A DNA stretch of 64,000 nucleotides, taken from positions 5,185,765 to 5,249,764 of the forward strand of contig NC_085098.1 of NCBI RefSeq assembly GCF_963422355.1, read 5' to 3'. This DNA comes from Corticium candelabrum (Eukaryota > Porifera > Homoscleromorpha > Homosclerophorida > Plakinidae). This document shows, piece by piece, positions 33,885-45,804 of this stretch. Position numbers and translations under genes: made by a program. A model generated the notes under the pieces. That model was given only the letters and a program-made list of their open reading frames with translations. It searched no databases and was not told the DNA's origin. The stretch's first letter is position 1. Each line of letters begins with the position of its first letter.

Positions 33885-35774
33885 TAATCACTAATACATT
33901 AGCCTTGTTGTGCAGAGCCACGCCCTCTTAAGTAAATGTGTACCCCTCAACCAAATCTACGTTTTTCAACTCAGCGGATTGTGTAATTGTTGTCATACGG
34001 GACTGCAACGACAGTAGTAGATGTTTAATTAAGTTATCTGTATTCAAGGCCTTGACATTGGCAAAGAGCGTTTCAACTTCGCCTAGATAGTTTTGCTGCC
34101 GCGTATCTTGCAGAAATTTAGCTTAATTCTAACAGATTTGGACTTTCTTAACTTTTGTACACGTACTGCAAGATCTAGTGTTTGTTGTTGGAAAGTTATT
34201 CGTTTGTTGATAGAATTATATTCATGCGGACACAGTATGATTGCGCGCAGCGCAGTATTCCGAGGTCGACAGGTGTCCGTATCCGGGTTTTCTGCGTCAC
34301 TTCGTCCCAGGATAATCTGGATGTTTCGTATTTGAGTAGCACTGCTGTGTCTGATACCAGTTGCGATAGCAGACCTACGTCTAGTAGCTTTGGTTCGTAC
34401 AGACTTTTGTGTTTTATGTTAGCTGCTCTCTGTGTGTCCGCCAGGCTGTTCTAAATTTTTTGCTGTTTTCTAATGTCTATAGCTAGGTGTTGAGTATCTA
34501 ATATCTGGATATTGTCTTGTCTGTGACATCCGTCTGCCCGTCTATCTGTCTGTGTAATGACTTTGTTGTTTGCAAGGACTGATTTGTATTTTGATAAATC
34601 CTAGCATATGTACAAGTAGGATCTGTATGAGAATAAATTTCCTGTCTGTCTGTCTGTCTTTTTCTCCGTGGTCATCATGTTTTTTTTCTTCTTCACGTTT
34701 GGCTGTTGTCATCTTCACGCTTGTATGATCATCAATTGCTTTTTGCAGCTAGTATAGTAAACTCGGTCTATGTAGATGTAGTTAGTGAAAGTCGTATTTG
34801 ATCTCTACATATTATGAAGTTGTTCTTAGGTATTTCGACATGGTGACAGATTACCAACAGGAACATATCCCACAGATCCTCAAAAAGACTTTCCTTGGTC
34901 AAATGGTTTTGGCCAATTGACACAGGTTCTACTATATACGTTGTGAATGGCAGCTATTCTTGATACCGAATTTTAGTACTGAAAATCAATCAAGTAATCA
35001 ATGACTTATTTGTAGCAGGGAATGGTGCAACAGTATGAGCTAGGAACACATTTGAGGAAACGATATACAACAGAAAATAGTGAAACATATTTGTTTCATA
35101 GATCGTATTCAAAAAACGAGGTCACAACATTTTCTTTGTCTGATGTCAATCGTTTATTCATGACGTGCTCTGCAGGTTTATGTACAGAGTACTGATGTCG
35201 ATCGAACACTCATGAGTGCTGAGTGTCAGATGGCGGCATTCTATCATCCTAATGGATCACAGGAATACTTATAGACAGGCTTCAGTTGGCTTAATTAATA
35301 TTTTGTATTGCAACAGGTGTTTCTGAAGTACCTAAAATGGCAGCCAGTTCCCATCCATACTGTACCAAAGGATGAAGATAATGTATGTGTATTTTAACAG
35401 TTTTGATTTAGTAATACTTTCTAGATATTCTGTGTGTTTCAAGGTACTGCATGCCTTTACTGCTGACTGCCCAATCTACAAACAGTTTGAAAACAACTTG
35501 ATAAATGACCCTGATTGGGTACAGAAAAGAAAAAAGAAGATCAGGCAAGTGTCATTGATAACTACATGTTGCTGTATTAAAGGTACAATGCTTGCTACAA
35601 GAGTAATATAGAAATCTGAAATTTGCATTTACAACCGCTTTTCATGAGTAATAGATCGTTGATTAGATTCCTGTAGAATTTTACTTGGACTGGTACCTGT
35701 GTGACTGCAGAAGCTTCGTTGACGGTGACAAATAACAATTAAATTGTGTGTGTGTGGTGACAAATAACAATTAA

Positions 35775-35842
<68 letters not shown>

Positions 35843-38311
35843 CTTGATTTCGATGTTTTGGTGTGCAACAGGTCCAGTCTCTTTATGATACTTACATAGG
35901 TAAGCTTTGATGATCACGTAATTAATTTACTTCAATTTGTTGTGTAGTGGCTTCTTGATTACTTGAAGAACAAGAAAGGTGTGACTCACGAAATGGATCT
36001 GCACGAAGCAGGTCACATTGGAGGGACACTGTTCGCTCAAGTGAGCTGTTAATTACAGAACGAGAAGACCATTTTGACTAACACACAGTATCATTTCTGT
36101 CTAAATCAATATATGACTAAATAGACCAAATCAAATAGACCAAACATGAGTCTCAGAGTATAGCCCAGTTCTAGCTATGTATAGGGTTCCGTCTTTCTGA
36201 TCTGCTATTTTGGCAAGATGCTGTTGCTTTACTGTCTTTAGGCGGTTCGTGTGGAACGAATTGGCAAGCGACAGTCCAACAGTACTGCATGTGTGAACAA
36301 TATGTTCAACTGGTGATAGTAACACAAAGTGTTGCGAGAATAACTTGTTTGCCCAAACCCATGCACAGTGTTTCTTTGCAGTCTGTAACATATGTAGCTC
36401 TCTTGTTGACGTGAGCGCTCACTCTGTGATAGCTCATGGTGTGTGCATGTGACAGGAATAATGTCATGCGGGAAACGAATAAAAGACGTGCTTTTCAGGT
36501 GGATAAAATGTTGTCCGGATTACCAAAAAGTTTGTGCGTCTATTACAGTAGGTGTGCATGCAGATAACATATAGGTATATCTAGATTAATACACAAAAAA
36601 CAGGCATGTGGACAGCACTTCAGTGAACAGTTAGTACGGAACTACAGTCTCCACTTTGTCGCTCACCGATTGGAGGGGTTTCCCCACCATGCTGGAAACG
36701 ACATACTGGATGGTAGACTTGCGCAGTTCGGTATTTCGAGGGCTATGTAACATCAGGGTATCTTAGCTAGGCCATTAGGACAGCTGATGTTTCTCTTTGG
36801 ACTTACCACTTCTGTGGTTGACGCTACAGCTGGTTAGACTGTTGTTCTTTGTGTTAAATTTGTAGGATAAATCTTTGTTGGATCTGCAGGTTCATGACTT
36901 AATTAATTAATTAATTAATTATAAGAATTAACTTAATATATTGTTTAGTTGACTTCAAAAATCATACAGTTTAATCAATGTTGTATCATTGCCATATGCT
37001 TGATTTGGTGTCTTGTTGTGTAGTGAATCTAAACCTTGTCATCTGTTTTATTACATGTGCGCTTTCTGTAATTAATTAATACACTAATGTGTAGTTGATT
37101 TTTTGTAGATTAATAAAGATAGAGTAACTGTGTGTGTTTGAGTTTATTAATCGGTTGATTGCTTGTTTTCAAATATTTTTTCCCTTTGAGTGATAAGATG
37201 TGTTGTGCAGTGGCTCCTTGTGACTCATGACAAGTACTGTACCTAAATGAAGCAGCTTACACATCAGCAGAGTACTGTTTGCTCAACATTGTCACAGTGT
37301 ACAATCAAACTCTATCGTTATGATAAACCAAACGCAGACTCAGTTGTGCACCTTGCTTCTAACTTTGTCAGGATTTGATTCAGCAATCCATTTAGACAGT
37401 AATGCTGTGTTTTGCAGCTTCTACTTTAGATCTGATGTCTTGATTTTTGTCTGTTTAGGTTGTTACTGTCAACTCCAGTACAGTTCTCGGAAATGGGACA
37501 GAGTGGGATAAAGACCGCCAGTTGACAATTAAGATGAAGTCGGCCAGTCTGTGCAGCTATTGCACTTTTCTGACTATTCTAGGTGCTGTTTCTGTAGTAC
37601 ATGGTGAGGCGCGGTACCATGACTGCCTGCACTTCAGTCACTACAGCTGCATTCTTTGTTATGTGCGGCAGAAGTGATGTCGTCAATGGTAGACACATTG
37701 CAGATGTCTTTCAAACACATCATGGCTTTAGTTAATATGCTATGCTTCTAGATTAGTAAATTTGGTGAATACCTGATCTGTTATGTTATCAACTCAATAA
37801 TACTTTTTGTAACATGGATTTATTGGTTTATGTAAACACTTTGGTAGCTTGTCCATACATATATAGTCAGATATGGATTTTGCTGCAAGAGAATGGTCCA
37901 AATCCAACTACATTTTTTAAAGATTTCTGAGCAGTATATTTACTGTTGTGCGCACAAATTTGATAGACCATATAGTGTCTCACTTTTAATATGAGACTAC
38001 AATAGACAATCAATGAAGCAAGCATGGTGTCTAGCTGCAATAAATTTTTACAAGTTATAAATTGGATTGTGTTTGTTGCACTTGATACCAGGATCCCAGC
38101 ATGCAATGGTTGTAACTCTTTCTATTCTGTTTTTGTTTAGCATAGTACTGGATACTGTCTTAGGTGCTTCTTGATTTTGTCTATTACTGTTGTGTGTCTC
38201 ATCTAGTAGAAAGTCAGTGATCACTAGACTAGTGATAGTGCTGCATCTACTTGTTCGACACACCAGACTTTTTTGTACAATTATTGCTCTTCTTGTTGAC
38301 ATCAATTTGCT
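33885..38311 (+). pseudogene. decayed histidine acid phosphatase unit (second plus-strand copy)
   Basis: Exon relics: 34830-34925 ([16 protein letters not shown], catalytic histidine kept), 35016-35120, 35176-35262, 35317-35382, 35444-35544 (extra two bases in the lysine run shift the frame), 35948-36040, about 37295-37400 and about 37458-37600. As in the first copy, the exons encoding the HDD region have been replaced by unrelated sequence (about 36110-37240), so the replacement predates the duplication of these two units. The early exons are better preserved than in the first copy. It ends in sequence equivalent to the 3' UTR of a tyrosinase gene, where a CACTA-like element is inserted. Confidence 0.85.
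35723..35838. repeat. (GT)n microsatellite with a 40-bp tandem duplication
   Basis: The segment GGTGACAAATAACAATTAAA plus GT repeats occurs twice in a row, only in this unit. Confidence 0.9.
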
Positions 38312-40517
38312 TATACACTGCTAGAACAGGTGGGTTCTGTGAACACCATGGAGTGTTTCAGTCACACTAACACTCGCCATACACTCTACGGTGCTACAGG
38401 CACACCTGCACCTACATAGTAAAGCACGTGATATCATATGCTACTGCGCCTGCTCAATTTGGTTCGAATGGCACCTCTGAGAGAATGCCCTTGGAATGTA
38501 GGATTTGCCTTCTACATGCCGCTACGTGTATGACTGCTCGCAAGTATGATTATGATGAATAAGAATAGGAACACTGTTGTGTGGAAGACAACAGGTGTTC
38601 TTGTCATGTTCACACCTACAAGGTCAATCAAAGAGATGAAATACCAATACTTAGTGTGTAGGCATAGATGAAATAGGTATCAAGTTATTGAAAGGATAAC
38701 ATGGTTACAGCTTTAGTTTACTTGCTATTGTAGAAATATTTGGTGTTCTGATGTATATATGATAGACGCTTGACTTAGACTTACATGTACAATTGATGAA
38801 AAAACCTTTGTTTGTGGTGAATGGCTTGTCTATCTCAGTACCTAAGCATATGCTGATTGGTACATGGGATTGCAACAGTGTTCAAGAGTTAGTTAGTAAA
38901 AACTATTACTAATGATATGATTGAATTATGACAAACTAGGCAAATGACAATTTACTCAGTTTATAGTGGTGTGAGTATCTTGTCAGCTTATATCACGATT
39001 CTATTCTCTTTTTAGTGCAGATACTCTCTGCTGTCTGTGGCAAACATGTAATAATGAATTATTTTAGTAAAAAAAACCTTACTCTCTGCTGTCTGTGGCG
39101 AGTGGCACACTTGTCCTCACTAAGTTGGGTGGCACACCTGACTGAAAACAGAGTTGTATGAGTTGATTACTGTGAATTAAGCTGGTGCAGAAAGTTGTTA
39201 GTTTTTTATACTGGAATGTTATGTAGGTTCTAGAACTTTAGCTGCTTTTACTGTGATAATGATGGAAGTATCCAGCAAATGGAAGAGGCCATTGCTAGAT
39301 GAAGTGATGAAGTACATATCGATATGTTATAATGTACTAAGTTTGCTGTATACATTATGGATATGTTTTGAGTTTCATTCGTATAATTTATCTGCATTAC
39401 AGCAATGCATGTGTAAAATGGTTGCAGACACATATATTTGGTTCTTAACTGCATGAAGTTGTAGTTTTAGCTTAATCTAAATTTGTAAATATTGTAAACT
39501 TTTTGACTACATGTATTGAAAATGTAAGCTTGAATTTTACCATTTGATTATTGGGTGCATCGGCTGTTAGGTACATGTACTATTGGAGTCCTGCTGACTA
39601 CCTCTGATGATCTTTCACTTAACAATTAATTGTTTTAGTGTATTGACATGTTACTTGTTCTACATGCTATTCACATCGAGCGAGAGATAAATTTTACTAT
39701 AAATTTGCAGAGTTTACAGGATAATTTAATTATAATTAACTACATATTGCTGACCACACCCATATACGTGTGATGTCTCTATTAGTAATTGTTAATCATG
39801 TGTTATTTTTCAGTTCTCTGTTGTCTGCTCTAGGATGGTGATGACCCTGAAGATTTTGCAAAACGAAACTTTCAAGTCTGCCCACATCTTGTCATAGCAG
39901 GAAGCAAGAACAATCTGAAACACATCTTTATGGTAGCGGAAGGAAACATTTTTTTGAGGTACTGGATGCTATGGACTGCCCTATGGCACTACTTGGAATG
40001 TTTTCTGCTTCGATACGAAGTACCCAGATTGATGTAGTGTCTTTTATACCTATCTGGAACTACTGTTAGATAGAAACAGCATCAGGGAAGATAACTCCAA
40101 CAGGTTCTAGTTTTCTTGCTATTTTAGCTTGATGCTAGGATTATGAGTATGATGAGTATACGTGGTGATGTATGAGAATATATGTTTTTGAAATCAGCCA
40201 GTATTCAAAAGAAATTAATTTTAATGAGCCATTCTTGCCTCGAACTCCAAACCTTGCATTTCCAATTGGCGCATCTTGTAACAATATAAGGGGTCATTTT
40301 TGGTGGAAGTGCTAGGGTAACACCCAATAAGTGTAACAGGAACACGATGCGTGTAACAGCTTAACACCGATCCAAGTGTATCTAGAGCACTTTTCATACA
40401 GTGTAACAGTGACACCATGACGTGGTGTTACCAGGCACTCCCACTAGTGTTAAGATGGTTTCACAGTACTACACCAATTTTAGTGTATAGAGAACACCTA
40501 ATGTTTAACAGGGTATA
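38312..40517. mobile_element. CACTA-like (CMC/EnSpm) non-autonomous transposon with TATA target duplication
   Basis: The element spans 38316-40513 (2198 bp). The left end CACTGCTAGAACAGGTGGGT and the inverted right end CCCTGTTAAACATTAGGTGT are related terminal repeats. TATA flanks both sides (38312-38315 and 40514-40517). The surrounding sequence (38240-38311 and 40518-40560) is the tyrosinase 3' UTR that is continuous in copy 3. GTGTAACAG-type words repeat near the right end, as expected of subterminal motifs in this superfamily. A frame at 39830-40060 (FQVCPHLVIAGSKNN, then FMVAEGNIFFEVL) resembles a C-terminal segment of animal EnSpm-linked proteins. No transposase was seen. Confidence 0.65.
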
Positions 40518-40562
40518 AATCGTTAGCAATTGGCTAATTGTTTCGCTCAGCAACTGGAGCTT

Positions 40563-42247
40563 TCAACATGGAACTTTGATGACAGGTGGTAGGTTGCAAC
40601 GAACCGATGCGTCTCTGTCGTGAGAACAACTTGTTTGCCCGAACCCACTGTGCTTACAGTCTGTGATCGCGTTTTCACTGCCATAGCAGTTTACGTTGTC
40701 AAGCCACACTGGACCACGGCCTCGACCATAGAGTGCACTTCGATATGCTGTACCTCCGTCGTGGTACCCCAACTGCTTGCACACAACTTGTGCACCATTG
40801 GCATCCCAATTCGTATCACACACTGTGCCCCATACACCTCCGTTCAATACCTCCACCCTGCTTTCATATTGATTGCGACCAACAAGACGGATTGCTAACA
40901 AACGAGAGACAATTCAATAATCATTAAATTGTTGAGCATTTCCTAGAGATACATTACGTTTCTGACAGCTGATGTACGGATTGTCAGTGCTCTTTGTGCA
41001 GGTAGATGCTACCCATTGAACACCCTGGTTGCAGTCAATTTGCTTGTTTGTGCTGCTGAGGCAACGAGCACTGGTTTGAGGCCCACTTGCAGTCTTTCTT
41101 GCAAAGACTGTGTGTAAAATAGAATATGCAGGGCCAAACCCAGCTTGTTGGCAGGCATCCGTGCGCTGTCTGTTACCCCAGACCGATCCGCCACAAACAG
41201 GACCCCATTGTTTAGTTGAACTGTCATACACTTGTAGGTAGCCATTGGGACTAGTTGTTGATAGGCCATTTCTAGTAAGCCGAACACCTTTGATGAAAAC
41301 AATAATCGAGTGAGTGACCAAACCTATTACGAGCGACGGCAATTGTTGTCGTGTATGCATGCCAACCTGGATTGCACTTGACTCCAGCATATCGGTAACT
41401 GGGGCAATATCCACCTTGGTAGGTTGTTCCCAAGTTGTATCGAAAACAATTTTGAATGTATTTTTCATTGCCTGTACATCCTACTTTGCTGATAACGTAG
41501 GGCTTTTTGCTGTAGCCCCATCTGCTTCCTGAGGTTGCTTGGCCAGTAGAATATCCTAGTTGGGCACACACAATGTTGGCTTCAACGTTATCCCAACCAT
41601 CTGAACAGACTGCGTGGTAGTGACCATCAACCAAGATTTCTACCCGACCTTCATATTGATTTGGACCGTTTGCAAGACGAAGACCTAAAATTCGTGGAAT
41701 TAGTTGTTATATTTTCTTTACATATCAGTGTGACTCACCAGGCTGGGGAATTCAAGTGAAGGTAGAAGACAAACGTACATATAAAAAGAAAGGTAAGTAT
41801 GGTGCGTTATTAGGGCAAAGGCATGTGCACTTACTATTATTCCTCGATCAATACACTGAGCTCGTTGGCTTGGTGTGAGCAAATCGCTTTCAAACCAACA
41901 TCGAGTATCGAAATCCCATTGAACAACCTGTTGGCGCGTCGGATGTCTACTGGCAATCATTGCTCTGATTGTGGATACGGACAGATCGAGCTCAGGGGTG
42001 TATGGACGTTCAGTTGTAAATAATTCTTTCATTGTAGTGTCATGTGGAATCAATTTCTTGATTGAAGAATCGGCCAGCCTGGTCGCCAGTCCTTTCTTAC
42101 GTCCAAACGGTGTCCCACTAGATTGAGCATACGTGTAACCCAAGTTTCCAACCTTGAGAACATTCTTTGGTCGTCTCCATGCTGACTCCTTTAACAGGTC
42201 GGGTCCCAAAGGATAAGCAGCAGTCAAGAAACTCATCACACTATTAA
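40563..42247 (-). pseudogene. tyrosinase-SRCR copy 4, 5'-truncated, SRCR module still open
   Basis: Retains the end of exon 4 (42247-41835), the micro-exon (41742-41739) and SRCR1-3 (41684-41367, 41287-40958, 40894-40563), in one open frame. Everything upstream is gone: signal peptide, VWA, both copper sites. Similarity to the other copies stops abruptly at 42247. The first part of the fragment (LTAAYPLGPDLL) matches copy 5 while the rest (KESAWRRPKNVLKVGNLGYT) matches copies 2 and 3, so it is a mosaic. The furin-like site RKKR has become RKKG. The tail ends early with VPC then stop. No promoter or start is visible, so it is probably a pseudogene, though the SRCR exons have stayed open. Confidence 0.85.
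41739..41742 (-). other. 4-nt micro-exon CCTG, copy 4
   Basis: On the minus strand, cccag|CCTG|gtgagt; intact even in the truncated copy. Confidence 0.88.
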
Positions 42248-43905
42248 AAGAAGCATGCTTTAGCTATAGGTACTTAGCAAGGATGTGTGGTACATGTGAT
42301 TACAAGTAACTAGTTCATGTAATGTACAATCTCATAATTAATTAAATGGGACATGAAATGCTAACTAAAATCATCTAGTCACTTAGACAGGACACTACAA
42401 TGCGTAGAAAGAGATTCAAAAATTTACCTGAAGAATGAGATGCTTAATATTTTGCATTGTGTGTATAGGATGTATGAAGAATATTGGAAGGTGGATCGGG
42501 GAATGACATGTCAAAGTACTCTCTAGCAAAATCTAGCGACTGCTGTGACATTTCTTACCAGATTTATGATGTTTGTTTACCAGTTTACAATGCTGTATAC
42601 GCATAACTCAATCTTAACCAGTTATAGTCATTACCAATTGGATATAACAGTGTATGCTCTAGATGTTGAAGAAAGACTCAAAGTAACATGATAATGTTTT
42701 GTGCTTGTATATACGTAGTTCTATTTGTGGTCAATTTGAGCATGGTATAAGATACTGTGAATACGCATCATCAACTGCTCCATCTCATCATAGTAAAGAA
42801 ACACCGCCCTTTGGTATTTATCAAGTTTTCAAACCAGAATTACTGTAACAGCTAGCCCTCATATATGGAGCCCTATCTGAGAGCAACTCCCAATCTAACA
42901 GCCAGGGACACAATGAATGGCAGATTGTTCAAGTGAGCATTATAGATATAAATAGATACACCATCATGTTGGAAATTTATTCAGAAATCTCTTTCAGCAT
43001 GGCTGGTCTCCCAAAAGATCCTGCAAATAATCTATCAAATGTACAAAGTACAATAGCTAAAAGCACTACGAGTCAAAATGCAATGCAGCTATACAAACTT
43101 AGTTGCACTCGTTTCTTCAGAAAACTGGTCACGGCAGCTCCCTGAAGAAAAGGCACTTTCTGTGTTACTCTGTGGAGAATCTCGAAAGATGAACTAAAAA
43201 TTCAAACCTTCTTTGACTTACAAGTGCAGTACATACAACTGAGACATTGCATGCAAGTACATTATCAAGATCCAGAAAATGTTAATTAATCGAAACATAG
43301 GTGAATTATGCCTAAACCTCACATGTAATTCGTCTTCTGGCAGGTGCAACAATGGAAGTTATCCAGGTTACTCATCTAGAATCTGCAACAACCAGAATAA
43401 AGAAGTTATGTTGACTCTATTTACAATATTGACTGTGTTAATTAATCAAAGAAATATGAAATGTATTAAATCAATAAATATTAACTGCAATAATCAATCG
43501 ACATTTACTATATAAATTTAATTAATAACATTGACTGTAGACATCAATCAAAACTTCCACCACTAAATATTAGCTCACCACTACATATTAACTGAATTCA
43601 CAACAACAAATGTCCTGGATTGTTCATATTCCTTGATCTATAGAGAGGAACAGATTGTAGTTAGAGTTTTCAGAATGAGTGTTCAGAACAAGTTATTCCT
43701 GTTTTATGTTAAAATGGATCATGGATTGCTTCTATTTTAGGCTAATGAAAAACTGTGTTCTGTGGCAACAGACTGTCCATGGCGCAGATCAACAGCTTCC
43801 TGTGATCCTACCTGTTTGCCATACATTTCTTATGCAAACAAATTAATTGCAGTAACAGCAGAGTACATGATTAATTAAAAACGGGTTCTTCTGCAATAGT
43901 TACTA

Positions 43906-43955
<50 letters not shown>

Positions 43956-44690
43956 TACATATATTTATATAAACCCACCTACATAGGTATCTAACACACA
44001 TTATCCATATATATAATGTAATGCAGCAACTGTCTGTTAATTTGTGAAACTTTAATGCTCGCATGATACAAAGTAGATTAATGTCAGATGCTGATGTAAT
44101 TGCTTGGGATTTGCCGGTTTTGTCTGTTAGCAGTTTGTTATAAAATATAATATTATTTCTCTCTCTAAATTATATATATATACTTATAAATTATAAATTA
44201 CTATTTATTAAATCACATTTAAGGTTCAAAAATACTACCATAAATACATAAATTGTGCTTTAATGTTACTAAATACTGTATTCTAATAAATTAATAATTA
44301 GTTAATTAACTAATATCAATTAACTAGCAAAATGTACAAACCTCTGCCGTCTTGTATGATAGTCGCATCACGAAGAGCTTTTTCTGGAGTCAATTGTTTC
44401 TCGAGAAAGTCGATTTCTGCAAAAAACGGTTTGTAGCAACCAACATTCCCCATATTGGGGCTCTTCTTTCACTAGCCACTGTTGCTTACCCAGTGTGGTA
44501 ACTGATCGCAGAGAAAGCGCAATTCCCACGATTTGTCAGCATAACACCTCACATTTCGAACTACTAGCCATTTGTGCACGTGAGAATGGTCTACTGTGCA
44601 CGTGCAAGTTAATCTTATCCGGGCTATATATCCTGGATGTGTGTGTGAAGTGGACCCCAAAAAAATTGCTACGTTTCTGGTAAGAGGGCC
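42248..44690. other. unique AT-rich sequence replacing the 5' part of copy 4
   Basis: No similarity to the other units. Short open frames (for example 42933-43145, 43279-43515) show no recognisable domain. A (TA)n tract lies at 43908-43950. This DNA was brought in by the rearrangement that cut copy 4. Confidence 0.35.
43908..43950. repeat. (TA)n microsatellite
   Basis: TA tract in the AT-rich unique block. Confidence 0.95.
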
Positions 44691-44699
44691 TGGGTACGA

Positions 44700-45654
44700 G
44701 GCTACGTTTCTGGTAGTTTTCGCTTTGAGGTAGTTTTGCTGCCTCGTATCTTGCAGAAATTTAGCTTAATTCTAATAGATTTGGACTTTCTTAACTTTTG
44801 TACACGTACTGCAAGATCTAACGTTTGTTTGTTGGAAAGTTATTCGTTTGTTGATAGAATTAATTATATTCATGCGGACACAGTGAGATTGCGCGCAGCG
44901 CAGTATTCCGAGGTCGACAGGTGTTCGTATCTGGGTTTTTTACGTCACCAGATCTGGATGTTTCGTATTCAAGTAGCACTGCTGTGTCTGATACCAGTTG
45001 CGCTAGCAAACCTACGTCTAGTAGCTTTGGTTCGTACAGACTTTTGTGTTTTATGTTAGCTGCTCTCTGTGTGTCCGCCAGTCTGTTCTAATTTTTCTAA
45101 TGTCTAGGTGTTGAAAATCTAATATTTGGATATTGTCTTGTCTGTGACACCCGTCTGTCCGTCTATCTGTCTGTCTGTTTGTCTGTCCGTCTATCTGTCT
45201 GTCTGTTTGTCTGTCCGTCTGCCTGCATGCCTATCTGTCTGTCTGTCTGCCTGTCCGTCTGTATATGTCTAGATAGATTATTTGATTTTGACATTCAAGG
45301 TCAAGTCCATTACTTAATTAATGATTTTGTTGTTTGCAAGGACTGATTTGTATTTTAAAAATCCTAGCATATGTACAAGTGGAATCTGTATGAGAATAGA
45401 TTGTCTTTTTGTCTGTCTGTCTGTCTGTCTGTCAATTTTATTTATTGAAACACAAACTCTACGTTACATTTCTAACACTAAATACAAGAAATCTACTGAG
45501 TTCAGCTTTAGCTTAATGCAAACTACACACTTTTGTGTTTATGTTAGCTGCTGTCTGTGTGTCCGCCAGTCTGTTCTAATTATTTCTAATGTCTAGGTGT
45601 TGAGTATCTAATATCTGGATATTGTCTTGTCTGTGACACCCGTCTGTCCGTCTA

Positions 45655-45717
<63 letters not shown>

Positions 45718-45800
45718 TTCTCTCCGTGGCCATCATGTTTTTTCTTCTCCACGTTTGGCTGTTGTCATCTTTATGCTTGTATGATCATCGATTGCTTTTT
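44700..45800 (+). repeat. 5' part of the phosphatase unit with (CTGT)n tracts
   Basis: Aligns with 24656-25080 and 34086-34560. It contains (CTGT/CCGT)n tracts at 45157-45250, 45410-45433 and 45650-45718, and a partial duplication of its own segment (the GTTAGCTGCT-CTGTGTGTCC stretch recurs at 45055 and 45546). A short reading frame MLAALCVSASLF at about 45054-45090 looks like part of a signal peptide and could contribute to the missing first exon of the phosphatase, but no splice link was established. Confidence 0.5.
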
Positions 45801-45804
45801 GCAG

